From Hymenobacter sp. J193 (GTDB lineage: Bacteria; Bacteroidota; Bacteroidia; Cytophagales; Hymenobacteraceae), in assembly GCF_024700075.1 (NCBI RefSeq), contig NZ_JAJONE010000006.1:131110-195109 (forward strand): a DNA stretch of 64,000 nt, given 5' to 3'. Below the pieces are notes generated by a model, which was not told the DNA's origin, ran no database searches, and saw nothing but the letters and a program-made list of their open reading frames with translations. The translations under genes and the position numbers were made by a program. This document shows, in pieces, positions 47,799 to 57,600 of the stretch (positions are counted from its first letter, which is position 1; each line of letters starts with the position of its first letter).

Positions 47799-48311
47799 AT
47801 GAAAAACCTCCTTGCTCTCGCCACGCTGACGGCCACGCTTCCCCTCATCACCCCGACTGCGCAGGCCCAGACGGTTCCGCCCGGCGGCTCAGCTGCTGAC
47901 GAAGCCGCCGTGAAAGCGGTGCTCACCAAGTACCAGCAGGCCGTGCAAAAACTCGACACCACGGGTACTAGTCGCCTGTTCGCGGCCAATTCGCAGGTAT
48001 TCGAGTCGGGCAGCGTGGAAGGCACCTACCGGCACTACGCCGCGCACCACCTGGGCCCGGAGCTTAGGGAGTTCAGGGCCTTCACTTTCAGCGACTACAA
48101 GGCCGCCGTGCAGGTAGATGGTCCCTACGCTTTTGCGACGGAAACCTATATCTACACCATCAATCTCAAGAAAGACCCCAAGGAAAAGGAAGCCAAGGCC
48201 CCCATCGTGCGCCGTGGGGTGGCTACCTCGGTGCTGCGCAAAAACGCCTCCGGGCAGTGGCAAATCATGAGTACCCACAGTTCGGCCCGTACGCCTCGTT
48301 CTAAAAAATAG
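47799..48311 (+). CDS. secreted SnoaL/DUF4440-like protein
   Basis: 170 residues. A signal peptide (ATLPLITPTAQAQ) is followed by an NTF2-like fold: DEAAVKAVLTKYQQAVQKLD, SRLFAANSQVFESG, then HYAAHHLGPELREF and SVLRKNASGQWQIMSTHSSA. These are the DUF4440 signature elements. The basic tail (RTPRSKK) is short. Proteins of this fold often accompany metal-efflux operons in Bacteroidota; the ligand is unknown. Confidence 0.75.
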   Translation: MKNLLALATLTATLPLITPTAQAQTVPPGGSAADEAAVKAVLTKYQQAVQKLDTTGTSRLFAANSQVFESGSVEGTYRHYAAHHLGPELREFRAFTFSDYKAAVQVDGPYAFATETYIYTINLKKDPKEKEAKAPIVRRGVATSVLRKNASGQWQIMSTHSSARTPRSKK

Positions 48312-48412
48312 GCTACTCAACTGGCCTGGGCCACTGCCCGGAACACTCCCGAAGCCACGAGGGGAGGGGCCAACCGGCCGCTTCCGCTTCTTCCTCTTTG
48401 CGCTACTAACCG

Positions 48413-51400
48413 ATGCTTGACAAGATAATTCGCTTCGCCCTGCAAAACCGACTGCTGATGCTGGCCTTCGCCCTGGGCCTCATCATAGCTGGCAGCTATA
48501 CCGCCAGCCAGCTACCGGTGGACGTGCTACCCGACCTAGACCGCCCCCGCGTCACCGTATTTCTGGAAGCCCCCGGCATGGCCCCGGAGGAAGTGGAAGC
48601 CCTGGTGACGCTGCCCGTGGAGACGGCCCTGAATGGGGCCACCGGCGTATCGGCAGTGCGCTCCAACTCAGCCATTGGCCTGGGCATGGTGTTCGTGGAG
48701 TTCGACTACGGCACCGACATCTTCACGGCTCGCCAGATTGTGAGTGAGAAGCTGCAAACCACCGGCGAACAGCTGCCCGAAGGCATTACGCCGGTGTTGG
48801 GGCCGATTTCCTCAGTCATGGGCCAGATTATGCTGGTGGGCCTCTCGGGCGGGAAAGAAACCAACGCCGCCGATTTGCGCACCCTGGCCAACTACACCGT
48901 GCGGCAGCGCCTGCTCAGCATCCCGGGCGTGGCCCAGGTCATTCCTATCGGCGGCGACAACCTGCAGTACCAGGTACTGCTGGATATGCCCCGCCTGAAT
49001 GCCACGGGCCTGACCGTAAACCAGGTGGAAGATGCTTTGCGCCAGTCCAACCTGAATACCACCGGCAACTTCTTCGACCGCAACGGCTCGGAGGTACTCA
49101 TCCGCAACCTGGGCCGGCTGCGCTCGGTGCAGGACATTGAGAACATCATCGTGGGCTACCGCGAGCAGTCGCCCATCCGGGTAGCCGACGTGGCCAAGGT
49201 GGAGTTCGGGGCCCGCTTCAAGCGCGGCGACGGCAGCGTGAACGGCCAGCCCGCCGTGATTCTGAGCATCGAGAAGCAGCCGGGGGCGGCCACCGTGGGC
49301 CTCACGGAAGCCGTGGAAAAAGCGCTGGTGGAACTCAAGCCCTCGCTCCCCAAAGATGTACAGGTGAACACCCGGCTGTTCAAGCAGTCGGAGTTTATTG
49401 AGTCCTCCATTAGCAATGTAGAGGAAGCCCTGCGCGACGGGGCCATTCTGGTGGTCATCGTGCTGTTTGCCTTTTTGCTGAACGTACGCACCACGTTTAT
49501 TTCGCTGGTGGCCATTCCGTTGTCGCTACTGGTTACGGCGCTGGTATTCCGCTTCGTCGGCATTTCTATCAACACCATGACGCTGGGCGGGCTGGCCATT
49601 GCTATCGGCGAGTTGGTGGATGACGCCATCGTGGACGTAGAAAACGTGTACCGCCGCCTACGCGAAAACAAGCAACGGCCTGACCCGCAACCGGTGCTGC
49701 GGGTAATTTATGCCGCTTCGTCAGAGGTACGCAACTCCATTGTGTACGCCACTATCATCGTGGTGCTGGTGTTCCTTCCGCTGTTCGCGCTGGAAGGTAT
49801 GGAGGGCCGCATTTTCGCGCCGCTGGGCATTGCCTACATCACCAGCATTGTGGCCTCGCTGTTTGTATCGCTCACCGTGACGCCGGTGCTGTGCTACTAC
49901 CTGCTACCCCGCATGAAGCAGATGGACCACCCCGAAACCGACGGCGGGCTGGTGCGCTGGCTCAAGAAGAAGGACACCCGACTGCTGGGCTGGGGACTTA
50001 ATCACCCCAAGCTAGTGCTTACTTCTACCGCTCTGCTATTTGTCATGGCTGCGGCCATGGTGCCATTTTTCGGCACGGAGTTCCTGCCGCCCTTTAATGA
50101 AGGCTCTTTAACGGTTAACTTCTCCGCACCCGCCGGCACCTCACTCACCGAGTCTAACCGCCTGGGCACGTTAGGCGAGCAGCAGATGCTCAAGATTCCA
50201 GAGGTGGCTTACACGGCCCGCCGCACCGGCCGCGCCGAACTGGACGAGCATGCCGAGTCGGTGAACAACTCGGAAATCGAGGTGGCTTTCAAGACCAAGG
50301 AAGAGTTGAAGAAGGAAGGCAAAACCATGCGCAGCCGCGACGAAATCCTGGCCGATATGCGCCAGAAGCTCAGCCTCATTACGGGCGTGAACGTGAACAT
50401 CGGCCAGCCCATTTCTCACCGCCTCGACCACCTGCTCTCGGGCGTGCGGGCCCAGGTGGCCATCAAGGTGTTCGGCAACGATTTGCTGGAGCTGCGCCGC
50501 TACGCCAACGAGGTGCGGGCCGCCGCGGGCACTGTGCCCGGCGTGGTGGACTTGCAGGTTGAAAAGCAGGTCCAGATTCCTCAGTTGCTCATCCGACCCA
50601 AGGATGACGCCCTGCGCGCCTATGGCATGGCACGGGGTGAAGTGGTGCGCGACCTGGAAACGCTGTTTCAGGGCGCTGTGGTCTCCCAGATGCTCGACGG
50701 GCAGAAGCGCTTCGACCTGGTAGTGAAGCTGCCCGAAGCCCAACGCAACGACATCGCGGCCATCAGCCAGACCCGCATCGAAACGCCCAGCGGCGAGATG
50801 ATTCCGGTAAGTGAGGTGGCCGACGTGGTGTACGAGCCCGGCCCCAACACCGTCAACCACGAAAACACCCAGCGCCGCATCACCATTTCACTGAACGTGG
50901 CGGAGCGCGACTTGGGCTCCACCGTGAAGGAGATTCAGCAGAAAGTCAGCCAGCAGGTGAAGCTGCCGCCGGGCTACTATCTCACCTACGGCGGGCAGTT
51001 TGAGAGCCAGCAGTCGGCTTCGCAGAAGATTCTTTGGCTGAGCTTGTTTTCGCTGGCCGGCATCTTCCTGGTGCTGTTCTCGCACTTCAAGTCCTCGCTG
51101 ATGGTGGGCCAGATTATGCTCAACATTCCGCTGGCGCTTATCGGCTCGGTGGTGGCGGTGCTGCTCACGGGCGGTACGTTCAGCATTGCCTCCCTCGTGG
51201 GTTTCATCACCCTCACCGGTATTGCCTCCCGCAACGGCATCATGATGATTTCGCACTACATCCACCTCGTGGAGCACGAAGGCGAGAAATTCGGCCTCCC
51301 GATGATTATCCGCGGCTCGCTGGAACGGCTGGTGCCGGTGCTGATGACAGCCCTGGTGGCTGCGCTGGCCCTGGTGCCGCTCACGCTGGCCAAGGACGCG

Positions 51401-51634
51401 CCCGGCAAGGAAATCCTGTATCCGGTGGCCACGGTCATCCTCGGCGGCCTGCTCTCGTCCACTTTCCTCGACATCATCGTGACGCCGGTGGTGTTCTGGC
51501 TGGTGGGCGAAAAAGCCCTAGCACAATACTTCGCCTCTCATCAGGAAACGGGCTTGGATGAGCACCCGCAGGAACTCGACGCGCAGCCGCTCACCCCGCC
51601 ATCGGACCTGAATCCGGTGCTGCCCACACGTTAG
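48413..51634 (+). CDS. cusA: heavy-metal RND efflux pump, CusA-like
   Basis: 1073 residues, full length and intact. Twelve membrane helices are expected. The N-terminal helix LLMLAFALGLIIAGSYTASQ, the porter domain start VDVLPDLDRPRVTVFLEAPG and the helix-4 proton-relay motif GELVDDAIVDVENVYRRL are visible. The last is typical of heavy-metal RND (HME) pumps. In the second half, TGIASRNGIMMISHYIHLVE is the corresponding helix. It exports metal, here probably copper or silver, from periplasm to outside with CusB and CusC. The next gene starts 3 bp after it. Confidence 0.92.
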   Translation: MLDKIIRFALQNRLLMLAFALGLIIAGSYTASQLPVDVLPDLDRPRVTVFLEAPGMAPEEVEALVTLPVETALNGATGVSAVRSNSAIGLGMVFVEFDYGTDIFTARQIVSEKLQTTGEQLPEGITPVLGPISSVMGQIMLVGLSGGKETNAADLRTLANYTVRQRLLSIPGVAQVIPIGGDNLQYQVLLDMPRLNATGLTVNQVEDALRQSNLNTTGNFFDRNGSEVLIRNLGRLRSVQDIENIIVGYREQSPIRVADVAKVEFGARFKRGDGSVNGQPAVILSIEKQPGAATVGLTEAVEKALVELKPSLPKDVQVNTRLFKQSEFIESSISNVEEALRDGAILVVIVLFAFLLNVRTTFISLVAIPLSLLVTALVFRFVGISINTMTLGGLAIAIGELVDDAIVDVENVYRRLRENKQRPDPQPVLRVIYAASSEVRNSIVYATIIVVLVFLPLFALEGMEGRIFAPLGIAYITSIVASLFVSLTVTPVLCYYLLPRMKQMDHPETDGGLVRWLKKKDTRLLGWGLNHPKLVLTSTALLFVMAAAMVPFFGTEFLPPFNEGSLTVNFSAPAGTSLTESNRLGTLGEQQMLKIPEVAYTARRTGRAELDEHAESVNNSEIEVAFKTKEELKKEGKTMRSRDEILADMRQKLSLITGVNVNIGQPISHRLDHLLSGVRAQVAIKVFGNDLLELRRYANEVRAAAGTVPGVVDLQVEKQVQIPQLLIRPKDDALRAYGMARGEVVRDLETLFQGAVVSQMLDGQKRFDLVVKLPEAQRNDIAAISQTRIETPSGEMIPVSEVADVVYEPGPNTVNHENTQRRITISLNVAERDLGSTVKEIQQKVSQQVKLPPGYYLTYGGQFESQQSASQKILWLSLFSLAGIFLVLFSHFKSSLMVGQIMLNIPLALIGSVVAVLLTGGTFSIASLVGFITLTGIASRNGIMMISHYIHLVEHEGEKFGLPMIIRGSLERLVPVLMTALVAALALVPLTLAKDAPGKEILYPVATVILGGLLSSTFLDIIVTPVVFWLVGEKALAQYFASHQETGLDEHPQELDAQPLTPPSDLNPVLPTR

Positions 51635-51637
51635 GCC

Positions 51638-52267
51638 ATGTCGCTTCGCCCCGCCTCTGCTTCGCCCACCACCGTGCTGTACATCAAGTATATGGTGTGC
51701 CCGCGTGGTATCCGGGTGGTCCGGCAGGAACTGCAGGGCATCGGGCTACAGGTGCTCGACGTGTGCCTGGGGGCGGCGACCGTCGCCGGCCGGCCGGAAG
51801 AACTCGACTGGCCCCGCCTGCGGGCCACACTAGAAGCGGCCAAGTTTGCACTGCTCGAAACCTTCCACCAGACCTTGGTGGAACGGGTAGGCGTAGCGGT
51901 AAACCACTTACTGCGTGAGCCGACCGAGAGTCTGCGCCACCGGGCCTTCGGGGCGGCGGTGGCCCGCGAGTTGGGGATGACATACAGACAGCTCTGCCCG
52001 GCTTTTACCCGCCTGATGGGAGGCAAGACGCTGGCAGACTACATTCTGAGCCAGCGGCTGGCCTATGCGCAGGAACTGCTGGCTTCAACTTCCCTGGGTG
52101 TTGGCCTCATTGCCCGGCGCTTGGGGTATGCCAGCCTGGCCCACTTTTCCGGGCAGTTCCGGCGCGTGACCCGCTGCTCTCCCTCCACCTATAGGAAGCT
52201 CCTGCGCAATGAAAAGCCGACCCTAGCGGCGGATTTTCCGCCAAATGATGCAAGCGAAAGGCGCTAG
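51638..52267 (+). CDS. AraC-family regulator with degenerate HMA-like N-terminus
   Basis: 209 residues, paralogue of the AraC gene at 37805-38428. The N-terminal motif reads KYMVCPRGIRVVRQEL, so the second Cys of CPQC is replaced by Gly. The C-terminal AraC domain is intact (GKTLADYILSQRLAYAQELL, VGLIARRLGYASLAHFSGQF, then RVTRCSPSTYRKLL). With one Cys the metal response may differ or be lost. It is the last gene of the Cus operon, 3 bp after cusA. Confidence 0.8.
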   Translation: MSLRPASASPTTVLYIKYMVCPRGIRVVRQELQGIGLQVLDVCLGAATVAGRPEELDWPRLRATLEAAKFALLETFHQTLVERVGVAVNHLLREPTESLRHRAFGAAVARELGMTYRQLCPAFTRLMGGKTLADYILSQRLAYAQELLASTSLGVGLIARRLGYASLAHFSGQFRRVTRCSPSTYRKLLRNEKPTLAADFPPNDASERR

Positions 52268-52309
52268 TTATGCAAAACTGCACGGCCGGGCCGGGGTATA
52301 AATAAAAGC
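52266..52309 (+). promoter_or_regulatory. copper-regulon motif upstream of copper-storage gene
   Basis: AGTTATGCAAAACTGCACGG, then GGGTATAAATAAAAGC. It matches the first half and the GCACGGCCGG-type spacer of the copA site. It begins at the AraC stop codon and ends 47 bp before the storage-protein ATG. Confidence 0.45.
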
Positions 52310-52355
52310 TACCCTGATAAGGTCAGCTATCCGTTTCCACCTTACCCCATTTCCC

Positions 52356-52691
52356 ATGCATACGCAAAACCAACCCCTGCTCGACGCCCTCAATGCCTGC
52401 ATCGCCGCCTGCGAGCACTGTGCCACCGCCTGCCTGCACGAGGACAACGTGAAGATGATGGCCCGCTGCGTCCTGTTGGACCGGGACTGTGCAGACGTGT
52501 GTGCCCTTACTGCCCGTCTCGTGGCCCGCGGCTCGGAGCATGCTGCCCATCTGCTGAAAGAATGTGCCGAAATCTGCAAGGCCTGCGCCGACGAGTGCGA
52601 GAAGCACGGGGCCCACTCCGAACACTGCCGCGCATGCGCTGAAGCCTGCCGCCGTTGCGAGCAGGCCTGCCGTCAGGGTATCGCTGCCTAG
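52356..52691 (+). CDS. cysteine-rich four-helix copper-storage protein (Csp/DUF326-like)
   Basis: 111 residues with 16 Cys in a helical pattern, mostly Cys-x-x-Cys or Cys-x3-Cys: LNACIAACEHCATACLHED, ARCVLLDRDCADVCAL, LLKECAEICKACADECEK, EHCRACAEACRRCEQACR. This is the pattern of Csp proteins, whose four-helix bundle stores many Cu(I) ions. There is no signal peptide, so it is the cytosolic (Csp3-like) type. It has its own motif-bearing upstream region and a hairpin after it. Confidence 0.88.
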   Translation: MHTQNQPLLDALNACIAACEHCATACLHEDNVKMMARCVLLDRDCADVCALTARLVARGSEHAAHLLKECAEICKACADECEKHGAHSEHCRACAEACRRCEQACRQGIAA

Positions 52692-52705
52692 GTATTTATT
52701 AAGTA

Positions 52706-52747
52706 CAGTAACAGCCAGCTGGTAGGTATACCAGTTGGCTGTTACTG
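52706..52747 (+). terminator. hairpin after copper-storage gene
   Basis: CAGTAACAGCCAGCTGGTA and its complement with one mismatch across a short loop (19-bp arms). There is no clear T-run, so it may act as a weak terminator or protect the mRNA end. Confidence 0.55.
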
Positions 52748-52761
52748 TGTTCCGGGTCAGG

Positions 52762-52796
52762 AAATCATGCAAGCCCCAGACGTAATTGTGTACCCC
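52762..52796 (+). promoter_or_regulatory. copper-regulon motif upstream of metallochaperone
   Basis: AAATCATGCAAGCCCC, then TAATTGTGTACCCC after a short gap. It is in the same order and orientation relative to its gene as the copA sites. It ends 19 bp before the -7 box at 52815. Confidence 0.55.
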
Positions 52797-52814
52797 GGCC
52801 GGCGCACCCCGCGC

Positions 52815-52822
52815 TACTTTTG
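52815..52822 (+). promoter_or_regulatory. metallochaperone -7 box
   Basis: TACTTTTG fits TAnnTTTG and is identical to the box before the Cus operon (41445-41452). It lies 52 bp before the ATG at 52874. Confidence 0.55.
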
Positions 52823-52873
52823 GGTGTTCTTATGTCGAACCCGCCCGACTTGGGCAACACCTTTTCAATCTCC

Positions 52874-53080
52874 ATGAAAACGCTTCAATTCAACACCAAT
52901 ATCAACTGCGGCAGTTGCATCAAGGCCGTAACGCCCACGCTCAACAACGAGCAGGACATTGCATCGTGGCAGGTGGACACTGCCAATCCCAACAAGGTGC
53001 TTACCGTAACCGGCGACATTACCGAAGCACAGGTTTTGGCCCTGGTGGAAGACGCCGGCTTTAAGGCACAGGCAGTTTAG
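52874..53080 (+). CDS. small HMA-domain copper chaperone
   Basis: 68 residues forming a single HMA domain: KTLQFNTNINCGSCIKAVTP with the Cu(I)-binding Cys-x-x-Cys, and the end VLALVEDAGFKAQAV. It should carry Cu(I) to CopA or the Csp store. The gene stands alone with its own motif, promoter box and terminator. Confidence 0.87.
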   Translation: MKTLQFNTNINCGSCIKAVTPTLNNEQDIASWQVDTANPNKVLTVTGDITEAQVLALVEDAGFKAQAV

Positions 53081-53104
53081 CGCTTCCCCCTAAACCAGCA
53101 GTGA

Positions 53105-53139
53105 GATGGCCACCCTTTCGGGTGGCCATTCTGTTTTTT
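53105..53139 (+). terminator. intrinsic terminator after metallochaperone
   Basis: ATGGCCACCC and its exact complement around a 5-base loop, then a T-run (53134-53139). It closes the copper island. Confidence 0.85.
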
Positions 53140-53178
53140 AGGCAGCTTCAAGCGAAATGTTATTTCCCACAGCTATTA

Positions 53179-53230
53179 GGGGTAGCACAATAGTAGGAAC
53201 GGTAAACAACGGTAGGGAAATTCAACGAGC
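53179..53230 (+). repeat. remnant Tn3-type end
   Basis: GGGGTAGCACAATAGTAGGA continuing to AAATTCAACGAGCT. It matches the end at 63197-63250 in the same orientation. The inner part keeps the last codons of the transposase (complement reads ..LVEFP) but the stop codon is changed to Tyr. After about 50 bp the similarity ends, so it is a truncated copy. Confidence 0.6.
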
Positions 53231-53297
53231 TATTCTTAGGCTCTTTACATCAGCGGGGGCTAAAACTGCTTTAAGCCCTGTGCGGCCAGCTGTGTTA

Positions 53298-54176
53298 GAG
53301 CGTGTTTGGGAATTAGTCGGCTGTTGCTCGGCGCAAGGTTATGGTCAAGTTAGCAACCAGCAGCCAAGCCGCATGGCTGCTGGTTGTGCGCTCGTAATCC
53401 ATGGCCAGCCGGCGAAAGCAGTTCAGCCAGGCAAAGGTGCGCTCCACGACCCAGCGCTGGGCCACCGGCACAAACCCGCGAGTGGCACTGGGTGGCCGAC
53501 TGGCTACCTGGTGCTGCCAACCCAGCCCTTGCACCTGCTGGGCGAATTGTCCGCCGTATGCTTTGTCGGTCAATATCTTGCGTAGTCGGCTAGCCCAGGC
53601 CGGGCGCAGGTGCGTGGGGGCGGGCAGCAACGGCCGCGCCGCCCGGCTGTCATGGCCGTTAGCCGCGTGGACGTGCACGCGCCAAATGCGCCCGCCCGTG
53701 TCACAGAGCACTTGCCGTTTGCGTCCGTTGACGCGCTTGTGTGCATCAAGGCCCCGCTGCTGGCCCAGACGCGGGGCCAACTTGACGCTCTGCGCGTCAA
53801 CCAGCGCCAGCGACGGGGTGGGCAAGCGCTGACTCGCCAGCCGGTCGGCGCGGTTCGCCGCCTCATTGAGCCGTTGCAGCAGGCCGGTGGCTTGCCAGCG
53901 GGCGAAATAGTAGTAGACCGCCGACCAGGGCGGAAAACACGCCGGCAAGCTGCGCCACTGGCAGCCCGTGCGGCACACGTAGCGCAGAGCGTCAACGACT
54001 TGACGCAAACACAAACGCCGCTTGCGTTGCAGGGGCAGCAATGGCACAATAACTTGCCACTGCGAGTCAGTGAGGGGATGATAGCACTCAACCATAAAGC
54101 GAACCGGAGCCTAGGAACTCCGACCGCAACTTACTGGCTCGTTTCTTTTTGCCCTACCTAATTCCCAAACACGTTC
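53298..54176. mobile_element. IS5-family insertion sequence, 879 bp
   Basis: Terminal inverted repeats of 19 bp: GAGCGTGTTTGGGAATTAG at the left, and its complement with one mismatch at 54158-54176. Both outer flanks carry TA, compatible with a 2-bp target duplication. One transposase gene fills it. It inserted between the remnant Tn3 end and the hydrolase gene. Confidence 0.85.
53313..54095 (-). CDS. IS5-family transposase
   Basis: 260 residues in one frame. An N-terminal DUF4096-like part (MVECYHPLTDSQWQVIVPLL, then CRTGCQWRSLPACFPPWSAV) precedes a DDE catalytic domain: Asp in LALVDAQSVK, Asp in KILTDKAYGG and Glu in VVERTFAWLNCFRRLAMDYE. The frame is intact, so the element may be active. 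Confidence 0.92.
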   Translation of the reverse strand: MVECYHPLTDSQWQVIVPLLPLQRKRRLCLRQVVDALRYVCRTGCQWRSLPACFPPWSAVYYYFARWQATGLLQRLNEAANRADRLASQRLPTPSLALVDAQSVKLAPRLGQQRGLDAHKRVNGRKRQVLCDTGGRIWRVHVHAANGHDSRAARPLLPAPTHLRPAWASRLRKILTDKAYGGQFAQQVQGLGWQHQVASRPPSATRGFVPVAQRWVVERTFAWLNCFRRLAMDYERTTSSHAAWLLVANLTITLRRATAD

Positions 54177-54380
54177 TAAGTTGAGCGGGTGCTCAGACGT
54201 GGTCTCTCGCCGTATTACACATTGTATTGACGAAGCGATGACCTTGCGCACTACCGCGGGTGCCGCGTCGTGGCCTAGTGTCAAGCCGCAGCCTGCTGGA
54301 AAACATTTTTTGCGGGCTGGTGTGATATAGCGACCGGGAGCGCGAACAATTAGGCAGAACACACCAACCTGCCTGCCCTG

Positions 54381-54581
54381 ATGATGTCGCCCAAATTCGT
54401 CGCCACCTTGCTGCTAGGCCTGGGCCTTAGCACGGCTGCCCAGGCCCAGGATTTCCTGGCTTACTTCCACGGCAACCGTGACAGTCTGGTGGCCGCCGCC
54501 ACCCGCATGGTGCACACCCCGCCCCCAGCGTTTACCGCCCCGCCGCCCCCCGCCGCCCTGGCACCGGCAGCCGCCGACCCA
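54381..54581 (+). pseudogene. N-terminal part of secreted alpha/beta hydrolase, split by Tn3
   Basis: Reads MMSPKFVATLLLGLGLSTAA plus QAQ (a signal peptide), then a Pro/Ala-rich stretch, PAAADP, and meets the transposon at 54582. The target duplication ACCCA is at 54577-54581. The frame continues after the second ACCCA (61088-61092) as LRHRYFKARDGG. The stop seen at about 54593 lies inside the transposon end, so this is not a separate small gene. Confidence 0.85.
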
Positions 54582-54622
54582 GGGTGTTGTTAAACAAATA
54601 GGGTAAAACCTCCGACTCGGCC

Positions 54623-57600
54623 CTACGCCGGTTTGCTTGGCGGCTGCCAGGTAGCAATCAGGTCCATGTCAAACGGGGCTTCGGCCAGCAGGGGGTGGTC
54701 GGAGAAGTCGTACTCGCCGTGCAGGTTCAGGTGGCGGTAGGAGAGCACGGCGAAGGGCGAGAGCGTGGCCAGCGTAGCCGCTTGCTGCTCGGGCGGCAGC
54801 CGGGCCAGGTGCTGGGAGAGGTGCAGGTAATTCCAGCAGATGATGGCGTTCATCAACAAGCGCTTGCAGGTCTCGGCCACCAGCTGCTCGGAGCGGGTGG
54901 CGGCGTGAAACTCCTGGTTGCGGCCGTGCCAGACGGCGTGGGCCAGCCGGTGGGCGCTCTCGCCCTTGTTGAGCTGCTTCTGGATGCGCTGGCGCAGTTC
55001 CACCTGGTCAACGTAGCGCAGCAGGAACTCGGTTTTAACCAGCCGGCCCAGCTCTTTCAGGGCCCGGTAGAGCGGGTGCTGGCGGGCGTAGGAGTTGAGG
55101 CGGCCGAACAGGCGGGAGGCCTCGCTGTGGCGCAGCTTCAGGGTGACGACCAGGCGCAGGACCTCGTCCCAGTGCCGGGCGATGCGCTCGGGGTCGAGGC
55201 GCGCGTCGGGCAGCAGGGTCTGCCCCAGTTGCCGGTGCGTGGCCACCGGCTCCCAGCTGTAGAGCTGCTGGTTGGTGAGCTGGCGGATGCGCGGCTCGTA
55301 GGCGATGCCCAGCATGCGAGTCACGGCGAAGATGACTTCGGTGTAGCCGTGCGTGTCGGTGCTGTGCACGTCGGTGGGCCGCACGGCGTGGCGCAGCAGC
55401 CCCTCCAGCAGGTGCGTGGCCTCGCGGTCGGCGGCGCTGAACACGGTCGAGTCGAAGACGAGCAGCGTTTCGTCCACGTAGGAGTAGGCCGTCAGGCCGC
55501 GGCGGTTGCCGAAATACTTGAACGAGGCACTGCCGCCGAGCGAGTCCACGGCCAGGTCATACTTCTGCCCGTCGCTGCTGCTGTGCAGCACGTCGGGGGA
55601 GCGCCGAAAGGCCTCGCGCAGGCGCAGCTGGCGGGTAAAGTTCAGAATCAGTTCATTGGCCTGGCGCAGGTTATCGAGCGAGAAATGCGTGCTAGCCAGG
55701 CGCTGCAGGGCCGCTTCGTCCACCTGGGGCGCGACTTGGGCCAAGCGGCGCAGGCCCAGGTTGCAGCCCAACCCGACCAGGGCGGCTAGCAGCTGCGACA
55801 AGGGCGGTGGCGTGCGGGCGTGTTTGCTGGGCAGCGAGCCGAAGGCCGTGTCAAACTGCGTCAGCCGGGCCACGCTGGTGAGTACCTCCCGCAAGGGTAC
55901 GACCCGGTGGCGCGGAAACAGGTGGGCCGGCAGGCGCGGCTGCTCGGCCGGCAGCCGGGGCGTCGTGAGGCGGTAGCGCCCGGCCGGGGTGCGGTGCGCG
56001 TGCGGGTTGTCGGCCCCGCTCAGGTGGGCGTTCGTGGCGGCAAACTGGGCCTGCAGTTGCGCGTGTAGCGTGGCCTGCACCGTCGCAAAATCGCGCCAGG
56101 CACTCAGCCCCGCCTGCTCCAGCAAGGCCTCGTGCTGCTTGGCCCACTGCGCGGCCGGCAGCAGGTAGTGCTCAAACGCCCGGTACTGGTAACAGCACGT
56201 AAAGTTGAGTTGGCCGGACTTGATGGCCGTGGCCATCTCCATAAACAGCAGGGCTTTATAAAGGGAGGTGCGTAACCGACCTTGCGCATCGAGGACGTAG
56301 GCCCGTTGCGTGAGCGAGAGAAAGTCCAGCGGCACCTGCGCGCCCAGGTGCCCGTCGTGCTGCTGGTAGTAGTGCACGGCCCGCCACAGGTCGGCGCGGG
56401 TGGTCGCCTCGTCCACGACCAAGGCTTTGACCAACGCCCCGAGCTTGGCCTGCAGGCGCAACGAGGCAGCGGCCAGCGCCTCGTGAAACAGCGCCTCGCC
56501 CGCCTGCTGCTCGGTGGCCAGGCGCAGCTGCTCCAACTGCTGGTGGTCTTCGCTGAGCTGGGCGGCCGTGACCTGGTGGCGCTGTAGCAGGGTGTCGATG
56601 CGCGCCAGTTTCTGCTCGGCGGCCACGTCGGGCGCATCAACTAGGGCGCGAATCTGGGTAAGGGCCTGCAGGTGCCGGTAGCCCCGGCCCGTGACCTGAC
56701 TCGTCAGTTGCTGGGTGGTGGTGCGCTGCTGGTAGAGCGTCTCCTTGACCTGCTCGCGGCACTGATTGGTCGTGCTGGTCACCGTTTGCAGCAACGTATC
56801 GACCAGGGCATCATCCAACTCGTAGTACTGGTGCACCACGAAGCTGAGTAGGTAGAGGTAGCGCCGCTCGTCACGGCGGTAGAGTTGCGCGGCCTGGGCC
56901 CGCAGCACGTACTCGGCGTAGTAGGTGATGGCCTGGTCCGAGAGGCGCAGGCGCTGCCAGAGCGGCTGCAGCTGCTCGAAGAGCTGCCGCAGGGACGCGA
57001 AATGGGTGACCCGTTCGCGGATTTCCCCGGGGCGCAGGCCCTGGCGAATGCGCTTGAGAAAGGTGAGCGGGTAGCGCCGGTCCGCCTCCGCTTCGCGGGC
57101 GTCGGGGTCGTCGGCGGCCAGCAGCCGGTCCAGCAAGCGCTGCTCGCCGGGCTGCAGGTGCTGCTGCAAGCGGTGGAGCAGCCGTTTCTCGAACGCGAGC
57201 AGGGCCCGCGTGATGAGGTCGGCCAGCGTGTTGTAGGTGGGCAGCTCCAGCCGGTGCTCGTGCAGAAACAGCACCAGGTAATCGAAGACCGACGCCGGCT
57301 TCAGGTGCTGGCTGCTTAGGCGGACCGCCTCCTGGTACAGCCGGTCCGCCGCGGCCGCCTCGAACCGCGCAATACCCAGTTGCTCGCACAAGAGCTGCTG
57401 GTGGGCATAATAGCGGGCATCGGCGTAGCGAAGCGGGTCAAAGTCGGCGGGCCCCAGGCCCAGCTGCTGGGCCACGTACGCCACATCGGCCGCGTGGTAG
57501 CGGGTGGCCACGTAGAAGCGCTGGCTAATCTGGAAGTAGCCCAGCTGCAAGACAAACCCGACGCGGTTGCCCGGCGCCAGCATCCGGGCCAAGTGAACAT

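Noticed and set aside
54381..54593. Separate small secreted protein of 70 residues
   Set aside because: Its stop codon lies within the Tn3 end. Rejoining across the ACCCA duplication continues it into the hydrolase.
54695..55789. Long open frame opposite tnpA
   Set aside because: It is a GC-rich shadow. The minus-strand transposase has full conserved sequence.
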